The notes: a model not told the origin generated them from the letters alone. A stretch of DNA of 64,000 nt from Pseudomonas shahriarae (GCF_014268455.2 NZ_CP077085.1:5869001-5933000), one strand, 5' to 3'. Positions 8,624 through 18,365 are shown, numbered from the stretch's first letter. A program made the numbers and translations.

Positions 8624-9478
8624 TCAGTCGCCAGTAGCAATTGCCCGCTGCGGATCATTGATCCACTCACTCCACGACCCCGCATACAACTTGCCCAACG
8701 GATACCCCGCCAGGCTCAGGGCAAACAGGTTGTGACACGCCGTCACGCCCGAGCCGCAATACGCCACCAACTCATTCGGCGAACGACCTTGCAGCTTGTC
8801 GGCAAACCGCTGCTTGAGCTGCTCCACCGGCAAGAAGCGCCCGTCACTGCCCAGGTTCTCGCTGAACGCCGCACATTGCGCGCCGGGAATATGCCCGGCA
8901 ATCGGGTCGATGGGTTCCACCTCACCGCGAAAGCGCGGCAAGGCCCGGGCGTCGATCAGTGTCAGGCCCGGCTGGCCCAGGCGTTTTTGCAGGTGCTCTG
9001 CGTCCAGTAGCAGGTCGTAGTCGGCAGTGCCAGCAAAGGTCCCCGGCTCGGTGCCCGGCGCATCCAGGCTCAAAGGGAAACCGGCGCTGTGCCAGGCCTT
9101 CAGGCCACCATCGAGGATCGACACCCCGTCGCGCTTGCCCAACCAGGCCAGCAGCCACCAGGCACGGGCGGCATATGCGCCAGGACCATCGTCATACAGC
9201 ACGATTTCGCTGTCGGCATGGATGCCCCAGGCCCGCAACTGCTGGACCAGCGCCTCGGGTGCCGGCAGCGGATGGCGTCCAGTCACGCCTTTAGTCACCG
9301 GCCCGCTGAGGTGGCGTTCCAGATCGGCATACTGTGCCCCCTCGATATGCCCTTCGGCATAGCTGCAACGCCCGTAATCCGGGTCTTCCAGGACAAACCG
9401 GCAATCGAGGATGACTAAGCCTGCGTGCTGCTGGCGCTCGGCCAGTTGTTGCGGGCTGATCAGTTGTGCAAGCGGCAT
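8624..9478 (-). CDS. sseA: Sulfurtransferase, 3-mercaptopyruvate type (SseA-like)
   Basis: This is a tandem-rhodanese sulfurtransferase of 284 residues. The catalytic loop in the second domain is CGSGVTACHN. The CG(S/T)GVT pattern marks 3-mercaptopyruvate sulfurtransferases, whereas thiosulfate rhodaneses have CRxGxx. The first rhodanese domain has Asp in place of the catalytic cysteine (VLYDDGPGAYAAR), as expected for the inactive domain. It is convergent with the YheT-type hydrolase and lies 33 bases downstream of laoR on the same strand. It may be cotranscribed with laoR, but no functional link is obvious. Confidence 0.86.
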   Translation of the reverse strand: MPLAQLISPQQLAERQQHAGLVILDCRFVLEDPDYGRCSYAEGHIEGAQYADLERHLSGPVTKGVTGRHPLPAPEALVQQLRAWGIHADSEIVLYDDGPGAYAARAWWLLAWLGKRDGVSILDGGLKAWHSAGFPLSLDAPGTEPGTFAGTADYDLLLDAEHLQKRLGQPGLTLIDARALPRFRGEVEPIDPIAGHIPGAQCAAFSENLGSDGRFLPVEQLKQRFADKLQGRSPNELVAYCGSGVTACHNLFALSLAGYPLGKLYAGSWSEWINDPQRAIATGD

Positions 9479-9511
9479 AAAGGACTCCTGGAAATACGTT
9501 CGGGAAAGGGC

Positions 9512-10183
9512 CTACTTCACTTCTTCCAGTGCCTGACTTAACGGCACGTAAAATTCCTTGAACAACGCGTCCACGGCTTCTTTGGCCTGTGGCGTGATAA
9601 ACCCCGCCTCCAGCACCAGCACCTGGTAGACCCCGCGCTTGATCGCCTCGGCGCTCAGGTGTGCGGAGTTCTCGTTGGTGGTGCACAAAAAGCGCACCCA
9701 GGAGGTGAGGATAATCCAGGCATTGAGGGTCAGGGCTTCGGTCTGCACCGGGTCCATGTTCAGGATCCCGGCCTCGACAAACCCCCGGTAAATCGCGCCG
9801 CCCTGAATCAGGCAGCGCTGGGAGAAACGCCGGTAGCCGGTGGCCAGCTCCGGGTCGCTCTCCAGCAGATGCTCAAGGTCACGGTGCAAAAAACGGTAGC
9901 GCCACATGCCGGCCAGTACCGCCTGCAGGTAGAAACGCTTGTCTTCGACCACCATGGCGCGCCCCTGGGGCGGGCGCAGGAAGCTGTCCACCAGGGCTTC
10001 ATACTCGCGAAACAGCACCGCGATAATCGCCTGCTTGTTCGGGAAGTGGTAGTACAGGTTGCCCGGGGATATTTCCATATGGGCGGCAATATGGTTGGTG
10101 CTGATGCTGCGCTCGCCCTGCTGGTTGAACAACTCCAGGCTGGTTTGCACGATGCGTTCGCTGGTCTTTACTCGTGGTGCCAT
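9512..10183 (-). CDS. laoR: TetR-family regulator LaoR of long-chain alcohol oxidation
   Basis: The N-terminal TetR helix-turn-helix includes ISTNHIAAHMEISPGNLYYHFPNKQAII. The C-terminal ligand domain is typical of TetR proteins that sense fatty-acid-like molecules. It is divergent from laoC-laoB-laoA, as in P. aeruginosa, where LaoR (PA0367) represses that operon. The ATG at 10183 (MAPRVKTSERIV) is chosen over one 30 bases upstream because the TetR fold begins right after it. The 223-residue length is normal. A dyad at 10276-10293 is its likely binding site. The function is assigned by synteny plus family. Confidence 0.82.
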   Translation of the reverse strand: MAPRVKTSERIVQTSLELFNQQGERSISTNHIAAHMEISPGNLYYHFPNKQAIIAVLFREYEALVDSFLRPPQGRAMVVEDKRFYLQAVLAGMWRYRFLHRDLEHLLESDPELATGYRRFSQRCLIQGGAIYRGFVEAGILNMDPVQTEALTLNAWIILTSWVRFLCTTNENSAHLSAEAIKRGVYQVLVLEAGFITPQAKEAVDALFKEFYVPLSQALEEVK

Positions 10184-10267
10184 GGGGTATCGGCTTCTTG
10201 AATCCTGATGCAAACATCTTACGGTCTATCCTTGCCAGGATAAAACTGCATGTTACTGCGAAGGCAT

Positions 10268-10296
10268 TTGACAAATTAGAGCAATGACTCTAAAAA
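10268..10296 (+). promoter_or_regulatory. laoC promoter with embedded dyad operator (probable LaoR site)
   Basis: A -35 TTGACA (10268-10273) and a -10-like TAAAAA (10291-10296) are separated by 17 bases. A perfect inverted repeat fills the spacer: TTAGAG (10276-10281), six bases, CTCTAA (10288-10293). A TetR repressor bound there would block RNA polymerase. The laoC start codon is 35 bases downstream. The -10 match is modest. Confidence 0.65.
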
Positions 10297-10330
10297 CCCA
10301 GGTACTCCAATAATATTCGGGAACTGCGCC

Positions 10331-11758
10331 ATGTCTGCCAATGTTGCCTACCTGCAAGATTCCCAGGCGCTGGACCAGCTCCAGGACCTGTTCGCTGCCC
10401 AGCGCCGCGCCTACGCGGCCAACCCGATGCCGCCAGCGGCGCAGCGCCAGCAGTGGCTCAAGGCATTGCGTGACCTGCTCAGCGATGAGCGCCAGGCGCT
10501 GATCGAGGCCATCAGCAACGATTTCAGCCATCGCAGCGCCGATGAAACCCTATTCGCCGAACTGATGCCCAGCCTGCACGGCATTCACTACGCCAGCAAA
10601 CACCTCAAAGGCTGGATGAAACCATCGCGCCGCGCTGTAGGTATAGCCTTCCAGCCGGCATCTGCCAAAGTGATCTATCAGCCCCTGGGCGTTATCGGGG
10701 TGATCGTGCCCTGGAACTACCCGCTGTACCTGGCCATAGGGCCGTTGGTCGGCGCGCTGGCGGCGGGTAACCGGGTGATGCTCAAGCTCAGCGAATCCAC
10801 CCCCGCCACCGGCCAACTGCTCAAGACCCTGCTGGCGCAAATTTTCCCCGACGACCTGGTGTGCGTGGTGCTCGGCGAAGCCGAAGTGGGCATGGCGTTC
10901 TCCAAGCTGCCGTTCGATCACCTGCTGTTCACCGGGGCCACCAGCATCGGCAAGCATGTGATGCGCGCCGCCGCCGAGCACCTGACCCCAGTCACCCTGG
11001 AGCTGGGCGGCAAATCCCCAGCCATTGTCTCGGCCGATGTACCACTCAAAGACGCCGCCGAACGGATCGCATTCGGCAAGGCGCTGAATGCCGGGCAAAC
11101 CTGTGTGGCGCCGGACTACGTGCTGGTTCCCGAAGACCGGGTGGACGGTTTCGTCGAGGCCTACACCCAGGCGGTACGCGGGTTTTATCCGACCCTGGCC
11201 GACAACCCGGACTACACCGCAATCATCAACGAGCGACAACTCGCCCGGCTCAATGCCTACATCAAGGACGCCACCGACAAGGGCGCGACCCTGTTGCCGC
11301 TCTACGACCAGGGCCAGGCCCGGCGCATGGCCCATAGCCTGCTGCTGAATGTCAGCGATGAGATGACCGTGATGCAGGACGAGATTTTCGGCCCGGTGCT
11401 GCCCATCGTGCCCTATCGCGGCATCGACCAGGCCTTTGCCTACATCAACCAGCGCCCGCGCCCGCTGGCGTTGTATTACTTCGGCTACAACAAGGCCGAA
11501 CAGAATCGCGTACTCCACGAAACCCATTCCGGCGGCGTGTGCCTGAACGACACCCTGCTGCATGTGGCCCAGGACGATATGCCGTTTGGCGGCATCGGCC
11601 CGTCGGGTATGGGCCACTACCATGGCCATGAGGGTTTTCTCACCTTCAGCAAGGCCAAGGGGGTGCTGATCAAGCAGCGCCTGAATGCGGCCAAGCTGAT
11701 TTACCCGCCGTATGGCAAAGCCATCCAGAAACTGATCCAGAAGCTGTTCGTGCGCTAA
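10331..11758 (+). CDS. laoC: Long-chain aldehyde dehydrogenase LaoC
   Basis: This NAD(P)-dependent aldehyde dehydrogenase is of the coniferyl-aldehyde-dehydrogenase-like class, with 475 residues. The catalytic Cys lies in AGQTCVAPDYVL and the catalytic Glu in LELGGKSPAIV. The cofactor-binding glycine motif is FTGATSIGKHV. Proteins of this class lack the usual N-terminal extension of ALDHs. In P. aeruginosa LaoC oxidises long-chain aldehydes produced by LaoA. It is the first gene of laoC-laoB-laoA, and the genes are separated by only 28 and 57 bases. Confidence 0.88.
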   Translation: MSANVAYLQDSQALDQLQDLFAAQRRAYAANPMPPAAQRQQWLKALRDLLSDERQALIEAISNDFSHRSADETLFAELMPSLHGIHYASKHLKGWMKPSRRAVGIAFQPASAKVIYQPLGVIGVIVPWNYPLYLAIGPLVGALAAGNRVMLKLSESTPATGQLLKTLLAQIFPDDLVCVVLGEAEVGMAFSKLPFDHLLFTGATSIGKHVMRAAAEHLTPVTLELGGKSPAIVSADVPLKDAAERIAFGKALNAGQTCVAPDYVLVPEDRVDGFVEAYTQAVRGFYPTLADNPDYTAIINERQLARLNAYIKDATDKGATLLPLYDQGQARRMAHSLLLNVSDEMTVMQDEIFGPVLPIVPYRGIDQAFAYINQRPRPLALYYFGYNKAEQNRVLHETHSGGVCLNDTLLHVAQDDMPFGGIGPSGMGHYHGHEGFLTFSKAKGVLIKQRLNAAKLIYPPYGKAIQKLIQKLFVR

Positions 11759-11786
11759 AACCGTTACCACCGGGACAACAATAAAA

Positions 11787-12332
11787 ATGAACCCTAGCCT
11801 GACTGAATCACCCGCGCTGTCGCGGCGCGGCGTCTTGAAAATCGGCCTGTGCGCCAGCGCCTTCCTGGCCACCGCCGGCCTTGGCGCCAGCCTCAGCGGC
11901 TGCTCCAGCAGTACCCCCGCCAGCGGCTTTGCCATGTTGCGCAACAGCGACCTGCCGTTTTTGCGCGCAGTGATCCCGGTGTTGCTCGAAGGCGCGGCCA
12001 GCGCCGAGGTGGTGGCGGCAGGCATTGAAGACACCCTGAAAAAACTCGATTACAGCCTGCAGCACCTGTCACCGGAGATGTTCAAGCTGACCCAGCAGTT
12101 GTTCGACGTACTGGGCATGGCCGTCACCCGTGGCCCGCTGACCGGCATCTGGGGCAGTTGGGAAAACGCCAGCAGCGAGCAGATCCGCAACTTCCTGCAT
12201 CGCTGGGAAAACAGCTTCCTCAACCTGCTGCGCATGGGCCAGGGCTCGCTGCTCAAGCTGGTGATCATGGCCTGGTACTTCCGGCCCGAGTCCTGGGCCC
12301 ATTGCGGGTACCCCGGGCCACCGAGGATCTAG
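11787..12332 (+). CDS. laoB: LaoB, Tat-exported lipoprotein-like partner of the alcohol dehydrogenase
   Basis: This is a 181-residue protein with a twin-arginine signal (SRRGVLKIGLCASAFL) followed by a lipobox-like LSGC at about residue 38. It has no cofactor motif that I recognise. In position and signal type it resembles small accessory subunits of GMC dehydrogenases. It lies between laoC and laoA. In P. aeruginosa LaoB is required with LaoA for long-chain alcohol oxidation, probably through export or maturation of LaoA. The Tat signal suggests that it carries a partner across the membrane, since laoA itself has no obvious signal. Confidence 0.78.
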   Translation: MNPSLTESPALSRRGVLKIGLCASAFLATAGLGASLSGCSSSTPASGFAMLRNSDLPFLRAVIPVLLEGAASAEVVAAGIEDTLKKLDYSLQHLSPEMFKLTQQLFDVLGMAVTRGPLTGIWGSWENASSEQIRNFLHRWENSFLNLLRMGQGSLLKLVIMAWYFRPESWAHCGYPGPPRI

Positions 12333-12389
12333 CCTGGGTAACCCACGTTGATAGCCACTCCGTAGCCATAACAATAAGAGAACAAGCTG

Positions 12390-13985
12390 ATGCCCGTACC
12401 TGATGTGTTCCGCGATGGCATGGCCCGCGGCTGGAAGACCCATAACGGCGCCGCCCTCGACCAGGACCTGGTGCTGGAGGCCGATGTCGCGATCATCGGC
12501 AGCGGCGCAGGCGGTGGCACCACCGCAGAAATCCTCAGCGCCGCTGGCTACAAAGTGCTGTTGATCGAAGAAGGCCCGCTCAAGACCAGCAGCGATTTCA
12601 AGCTGCTGGAAGACGAGGCCTACGCCAGCCTGTATCAGGAAGGCATCGGGCGCATGAGCAAGGACGGCGCCATCACCATCCTGCAGGGCCGCGCCGTGGG
12701 CGGCACCACGCTGATCAACTGGACCTCGAGCTTTCGCACGCCCGACCCGACCCTGGCTCACTGGGCCAGCGAGTACGCGGTCAAGGGCCACAGCAGCGCC
12801 GAGATGGCGCCGTGGTTTGAAAAGATGGAGCAGCGCCTGGGCATCGCACCCTGGGCCCTGCCGCCCAACCCCAACAACGATGTGATCCGCAAAGGCTGCG
12901 AAAAGCTCGGCTACAGCTGGCATGTGATCCCGCGCAACGTGCGCGGCTGCTTCAACCTGGGCTATTGCGGCATGGGCTGCCCGGTCAACGCCAAGCAATC
13001 AATGCTGGTGACCACCATTCCCTCGACCCTGGAGCAAGGCGGCGAGTTGCTCTACCTGGCCCGCGCCGAGCGCTTGAAGTTCAGTGGCGATACCATCACC
13101 AGCCTCGAATGCGTGGCCATGGACTCCCGTTGCGTCGCGCCCACCGGCCGCAAGATCACGGTCAAAGCCAAGCATTACGTGCTGGCCGGCGGCGGCATCA
13201 ACAGCCCGGCGCTGTTGATGCGCTCGGACGCACCCGACCCGCATTCGCGCCTGGGCAAGCGCACCTTCCTGCATCTGGTGAATTTTTCCGCGGGGCTGTT
13301 CGATGAGGTGATCAACCCGTTCTACGGCGCGCCGCAGTCGATCTACTCCGACCACTTCCAATGGCAGGACGGCACCACCGGTAAAATGTCCTACAAGCTC
13401 GAAGCGCCACCCTTGCACCCGGCGCTGGCCAGCACGTTGTTCGGGGGGTATGGCACGCAAAACGCCCTGGACATGAGCCAGTTGCCCAAGACCCACGCGA
13501 TGCTGGCGCTGCTGCGGGACGGCTTCCACCCCGACAGCCAGGGCGGCAGCGTCGGCCTGCGCGGCGATGGCACGCCGGTGCTCGACTATGAGGTCTCGCC
13601 CTACGCCTGGGACGGCCTGCGCCGGGCGTTTCATAGCATGGCCGAGATCCAGTTCGCCGCCGGCGCCAAGTCGGTCAAGCCACTGCACCACGATGCGCGC
13701 TACGTCAGCACACTGGCCGAGGCCCGCAGCCTGATCGACGGCCTGAACCTGGAGCTGCATCGCACCTGCCTGGGCAGCGCCCATGTGATGGGCGGTTGCG
13801 CCATGGGCGAAGAGCCGAAAAATGCCGTGGCCGACAGCCTTGGCCGGCATCACCAACTGCGCAACCTGTCGATCCACGATGGCTCGCTGTTCCCCACCAG
13901 TATCGGCGCCAACCCCCAGCTTTCGGTGTACGGCCTGACCGCGCAACTGGCGACGGCGCTGGCCGAACGTCTGAAAACAGCATGA
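12390..13985 (+). CDS. laoA: GMC-family long-chain alcohol dehydrogenase LaoA
   Basis: This FAD-dependent GMC oxidoreductase oxidises primary alcohols to aldehydes. The FAD Rossmann motif is VAIIGSGAGGGTTAEIL at residues 29-45. The GMC signature region contains GRAVGGTTLINWTSSFR. The C-terminal GMC domain has the active-site segment HRTCLGSAHVMGGCAMG and ends with SIGANPQLSVYGL. A Cys-rich stretch (CFNLGYCGMGC) resembles those in membrane-associated GMC dehydrogenases. No signal peptide is visible, so export may depend on LaoB. The 531-residue length matches LaoA of P. aeruginosa (PA0364). Confidence 0.87.
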   Translation: MPVPDVFRDGMARGWKTHNGAALDQDLVLEADVAIIGSGAGGGTTAEILSAAGYKVLLIEEGPLKTSSDFKLLEDEAYASLYQEGIGRMSKDGAITILQGRAVGGTTLINWTSSFRTPDPTLAHWASEYAVKGHSSAEMAPWFEKMEQRLGIAPWALPPNPNNDVIRKGCEKLGYSWHVIPRNVRGCFNLGYCGMGCPVNAKQSMLVTTIPSTLEQGGELLYLARAERLKFSGDTITSLECVAMDSRCVAPTGRKITVKAKHYVLAGGGINSPALLMRSDAPDPHSRLGKRTFLHLVNFSAGLFDEVINPFYGAPQSIYSDHFQWQDGTTGKMSYKLEAPPLHPALASTLFGGYGTQNALDMSQLPKTHAMLALLRDGFHPDSQGGSVGLRGDGTPVLDYEVSPYAWDGLRRAFHSMAEIQFAAGAKSVKPLHHDARYVSTLAEARSLIDGLNLELHRTCLGSAHVMGGCAMGEEPKNAVADSLGRHHQLRNLSIHDGSLFPTSIGANPQLSVYGLTAQLATALAERLKTA

Positions 13986-14030
13986 AAAAACCAGGTATTC
14001 GCGGTGTCTATAGTGCTTTCTTCTGAATAA

Positions 14031-14934
<904 letters not shown>

Positions 14935-14958
14935 GACCTTGTGGTGGCTGGGCGGGCC

Positions 14959-15034
14959 TCATCGCAGGCAAGCCAGCTCCCACACTTGAAGGTATTCACA
15001 AAGCAAAATGTGGGAGCGGGCTTGCCCGCGATGA
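14959..15034. repeat. REPIN (mixed arms) between the ferredoxin gene and mutM
   Basis: The right arm (15009-15034) begins TGTGGGAGCGGGCTTGCCCG and the left arm (14959-14984) is the inverted form of TGTGGGAGCTGGCTTGCCTG. The two arms differ at compensating positions, so each belongs to a different REP subtype. The pair can fold into a cruciform or hairpin between convergent genes. Confidence 0.9.
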
Positions 15035-15056
15035 CGGCAACCGCCGTCACACACAA

Positions 15057-15869
15057 TCAGCTCTGGCACTTGGGGCAAAACACACTCGCCCGCTGCCCCA
15101 ACATCACATTGCGCAATTCGCTCCCGCAGACCTTGCACGCCTCGCCACCCCGGCCGTAGACGAACAGTTCCTGCTGGAAATACCCCGGCTGCCCATCGCC
15201 ACCGATAAAGTCGCGCAATGTCGTACCGCCGCGCTCGATGGCGGCCGCGAGGATGCGTTTGATCTCGATCGCCAGCTTCAGGTAACGCCCACGGGAAATG
15301 CCCTTGGCCTCCCGGCGCGGGTCGATCCCGGCGGCAAACAGCGCCTCGGTCGCGTAGATATTGCCCACTCCCACCACCACCGCGTTGTCCATGATGAACG
15401 GCTTGACCGCCATCGAGCGCCCACGGGACAGCTGGAACAGGCGCTCGCCATCAAACAGGTCGGTCAACGGCTCCGGTCCCAGGCGCAGCAGCAGTTCGTG
15501 GTTGTGCGGGTCCTGGCTCCAGAGCATCGCGCCAAAGCGCCGGGGGTCGGTGTAGCGCAGGGCCAGGCCCGACTCCAGTTCGATGTCCACATGCTCATGC
15601 TTGGCTGCCGGTAGACCGACTTCCACCAGGCGCAAATTGCCCGACATGCCCAAGTGGCTGATCAAGGTGCCGACTTCGGCGTTGATCAGCAGGTACTTGG
15701 CCCGCCGCTCCACCAGCACGATGCGCTGCCCGGACAGGCGCACATCCAGGTCTTCGGGGATCGGCCAGCGCAGGCGCCGTTCACGCACCACCACGCGGCT
15801 GACCCGCTGGCCTTCCAGGTGCGGCGCAATTCCGCGCCGGGTGGTTTCGACTTCTGGCAGCTCAGGCAT
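15057..15869 (-). CDS. mutM: Formamidopyrimidine-DNA glycosylase MutM (Fpg)
   Basis: MutM is a base-excision repair enzyme that removes 8-oxoguanine and formamidopyrimidines and nicks the abasic site. The protein begins [14 protein letters not shown], giving the catalytic N-terminal Pro and Glu after Met removal. It contains the H2TH region ([19 protein letters not shown]) and ends with a four-Cys zinc finger (CKVCGSEL...CPKCQS). The 270-residue length is standard. It lies 21 bases downstream of the HDOD gene and may be cotranscribed with it. Confidence 0.97.
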   Translation of the reverse strand: MPELPEVETTRRGIAPHLEGQRVSRVVVRERRLRWPIPEDLDVRLSGQRIVLVERRAKYLLINAEVGTLISHLGMSGNLRLVEVGLPAAKHEHVDIELESGLALRYTDPRRFGAMLWSQDPHNHELLLRLGPEPLTDLFDGERLFQLSRGRSMAVKPFIMDNAVVVGVGNIYATEALFAAGIDPRREAKGISRGRYLKLAIEIKRILAAAIERGGTTLRDFIGGDGQPGYFQQELFVYGRGGEACKVCGSELRNVMLGQRASVFCPKCQS

Positions 15870-15890
15870 ATTCGTCTCGCGATAGAAAGG

Positions 15891-16757
15891 TTAGTGCGCG
15901 CCCAACTCGCGGATCGACAACTTCAGGTTCTCGAAGTCGTAGTCCGACAGGCCCACGTAATCCAGCACCAGGTGGCCGATGCTGTCCCATTCATGGTCCA
16001 CCGTCTGGTTGCCCAGTACCCGATAGGACGCGCAGATATGCTCGGCCATCTTCAGGATCGCCAGCAGGTTTTTCAGCGGGCTGTTACGCGCCGACTCATC
16101 GCTGAAAATCGCCAGGGCATTGTGGTGGTTGGCGATGGCGTTGGTCACATGCTCCGGCAGGCGCCAGGACTTGGCGGTGTAATAGCCCACCACCGCATGG
16201 TTGGTGTGGAACGCGCTGTTCTCGGTGTCGACCACCCGACAATCGGGCCCCGCCTTGGCGTAGGAATCTTCCAGCACGCTCATGTAGTCCGGGAAACGCT
16301 TGAGCATCAGCGGCACGCCACAATCGTGGAACAGCCCCAGGGCATAGGCTTCGTCTACCGCCTGGGAGCCGGTGCGCTTGGCCAGGGTCAGGCAGGTCAT
16401 CGCCACGTCCTGGGCGGTGTCCCAGAACCGGTTGAGGGTGACGATGGTGTCATCGCTCATCTCGCCCTTGATCGACTGGGCGTTGATCAGGTTGACGATC
16501 GAGCGGCTGCCCAACAGGTTCACCGCGCGCTGGATCGAGGCAATTTTGTTGCTCAGGCCGTAATACGGCGAGTTGACGATTTTCAGCAACGAGCCGGAGA
16601 GGCCCGGGTCCTGGGAGATCAGCCGCGCAATCACCTCCAGGTCCGGATCGGGCATGTACTGCTCCATCTGCAAATCCACCATGATTTGCGGTTGGGGCGG
16701 CACGCTGATGCCTTGCAGGGCCTGTTGGATCTGTTCGGCGGAAAGCTCTTGGGACAT
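15891..16757 (-). CDS. HDOD domain-containing protein
   Basis: This 288-residue protein consists largely of an HDOD domain, a relative of HD phosphohydrolases that usually lacks the catalytic metal site and acts in signalling. Characteristic segments are LLKIVNSPYYGLSNKIASIQRAVNLLG and the HD-like remnants YALGLFHDCG and AIANHHNALAI. No receiver, GGDEF or other output domain is attached. It sits upstream of mutM, 225 bases from the divergent rlmI gene. The biological role is unknown. Confidence 0.88.
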   Translation of the reverse strand: MSQELSAEQIQQALQGISVPPQPQIMVDLQMEQYMPDPDLEVIARLISQDPGLSGSLLKIVNSPYYGLSNKIASIQRAVNLLGSRSIVNLINAQSIKGEMSDDTIVTLNRFWDTAQDVAMTCLTLAKRTGSQAVDEAYALGLFHDCGVPLMLKRFPDYMSVLEDSYAKAGPDCRVVDTENSAFHTNHAVVGYYTAKSWRLPEHVTNAIANHHNALAIFSDESARNSPLKNLLAILKMAEHICASYRVLGNQTVDHEWDSIGHLVLDYVGLSDYDFENLKLSIRELGAH

Positions 16758-16844
16758 AGGTACATACTCTGGACTAGGCGCGAATTCTAACCTCTAAGCA
16801 AAGCTGACCGACACCTCAAAAACCCGAACCGAACCCCGATCCAA

Positions 16845-16932
16845 TATGGGAGCTGGCTCGCCTGCGATTGCATCGCCGCCGTACGTCAGATACACCGCGC
16901 CGTCTGCATCGCAGGCAAGCCAGCTCCCACAT
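16845..16932. repeat. REPIN upstream of rlmI
   Basis: The left arm starts at 16845 (TATGGGAGCTGGCTCGCCTG, slightly degenerate). The right arm ends near 16932 (GCAGGCAAGCCAGCTCCCAC). The right arm ends only 18 bases before the -10 element of the rlmI promoter, so the expected -35 position falls within or at its end. Confidence 0.9.
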
Positions 16933-16956
16933 GAACGGGCGCGCAAAGGGTATACT
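16928..16956 (+). promoter_or_regulatory. Candidate rlmI promoter overlapping the REPIN arm
   Basis: A good -10 hexamer TATACT lies at 16951-16956, 26 bases before the rlmI ATG. The -35 position at 17-base spacing (16928-16933, CACATG) is a poor match and falls at the end of the REPIN right arm. The Shine-Dalgarno GGAG is at 16972-16975. Confidence 0.4.
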
Positions 16957-16982
16957 CCCGCTCTTTTTTCCGGAGCGACGTC

Positions 16983-18179
16983 ATGTCCCTGCCAAGCCTG
17001 CGTCTCAAAGCCAACGCCGATCGTCGTTTGCGCAACGGCCACCTGTGGGTCTACAGCAACGAAATCGACGTGGCCGCCACCCCACTCCACGGCTTCCAGG
17101 CAGGCGACCAGGCCATCCTCGAAGCGGCCGGCGGCAAGACCCTGGGCATTGTGGCCATGAGCCCGAACAACCTGATCTGCGCGCGCCTGCTGTCGCGCGA
17201 CATCAAGTTGCCGCTGGACAAGTCGCTGCTGGTGCACCGCCTGAATGTCGCCCTGTCCCTGCGCGACCGCCTGTTCGACAAGCCGTTCTACCGCCTGGTC
17301 TACGGCGACTCCGACCTGCTGCCGGGCCTGGTGGTCGACCGTTTCGGCGATATCCTGGTGGTGCAGATCGCTTCGGCGACCATGGAAGCCCATAAAGAAG
17401 ACGTGATCGCCGCGCTGACCCAAGTGCTCAAGCCCAGCGGCATCCTGTTCAAGAACGATTCCGCCGCGCGCGACGCCGAAGGCCTCAACCGCTACGTCGA
17501 AACCGTGTTCGGCCTGGTCCCTGAATGGGTTGCCCTGGAAGAAAACGGCGTGCAATTCGAAGCCCCGGTGATCCAGGGCCAGAAGACCGGTTGGTTCTAC
17601 GACCACCGCATGAACCGTGCACGCCTGGCCCCGTATGCCAAAGGCAAGCGCGTTCTCGATCTGTACAGCTACATCGGCGGCTGGGGCGTGCAAGCTGCCG
17701 CGTTTGGCGCCAGTGAAGTGTTCTGCGTCGATGCCTCGGCCTTTGCTCTGGATGGCGTAGAGCGCAACGCCGCGCTGAACGGCGTTGCCGAGAAGATGAC
17801 CTGCATCGAAGGCGACGTGTTTGAAGCGTTGAAAGAATTGAAAGCCAGCGAAGAGCGCTTCGACGTGATCGTCGCCGACCCACCCGCCTTCATCAAACGC
17901 AAAAAAGACATGAAAAACGGCGAAGGCGCTTACCGCCGCCTCAATGAGCAAGCCATGCGCCTGCTCAGCAAGGACGGCATCCTGGTCAGCGCCTCGTGCT
18001 CCATGCACCTGCCGGAAGACGACCTGCAAAACATCCTGCTGACCAGCGCCCGCCACCTGGACCGCAATATCCAGATGCTGGAGCGTGGTGGCCAGGGCCC
18101 GGACCACCCGGTGCACCCGGCGATTGCCGAGACGCGCTACATCAAGAGCATTACGTGCCGGTTGTTGCCCAATAGCTAA
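16983..18179 (+). CDS. rlmI: 23S rRNA (cytosine(1962)-C5)-methyltransferase RlmI
   Basis: RlmI is a SAM-dependent rRNA m5C methyltransferase of the YccW class. The N-terminal PUA domain (about residues 1-75, starting LRLKANADRRLRNGHLWVYS) binds RNA. The C-terminal Rossmann domain has motif I VLDLYSYIGGWGVQAA and the catalytic stretch VIVADPPAFIKRKKDM. SASCSMH near residue 338 is also a family feature. The protein has 398 residues, a normal length. It stands alone, followed by a terminator built from a half-REP sequence. Confidence 0.93.
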   Translation: MSLPSLRLKANADRRLRNGHLWVYSNEIDVAATPLHGFQAGDQAILEAAGGKTLGIVAMSPNNLICARLLSRDIKLPLDKSLLVHRLNVALSLRDRLFDKPFYRLVYGDSDLLPGLVVDRFGDILVVQIASATMEAHKEDVIAALTQVLKPSGILFKNDSAARDAEGLNRYVETVFGLVPEWVALEENGVQFEAPVIQGQKTGWFYDHRMNRARLAPYAKGKRVLDLYSYIGGWGVQAAAFGASEVFCVDASAFALDGVERNAALNGVAEKMTCIEGDVFEALKELKASEERFDVIVADPPAFIKRKKDMKNGEGAYRRLNEQAMRLLSKDGILVSASCSMHLPEDDLQNILLTSARHLDRNIQMLERGGQGPDHPVHPAIAETRYIKSITCRLLPNS

Positions 18180-18193
18180 GTAACATGCAGATC

Positions 18194-18230
18194 AAAGGTG
18201 GGAGTGGGCTTGCCAGCTCCCACCTTTTTT
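18194..18230 (+). terminator. Rho-independent terminator after rlmI, derived from a REP half
   Basis: AAAGGTGGGAG (18194-18204) pairs with CTCCCACCTTT (18217-18227) and runs directly into a T tract. The loop TGGGCTTGCCAG is the core of the local REP sequence. A REP half-element therefore appears to serve as the rlmI terminator. Confidence 0.85.
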
Positions 18231-18365
18231 GTGCAGTGTCAGAAAGATTTTTCCTACCGTCGCAAGCCGCGCGCTCCCCAGGAAATTTCCTTCAAAGGTT
18301 TTGATTGAATTCCACTTTTTGCAGACTAGTATCGGTTTCTGGCTTCACTGCGGAAAACAAAAACA

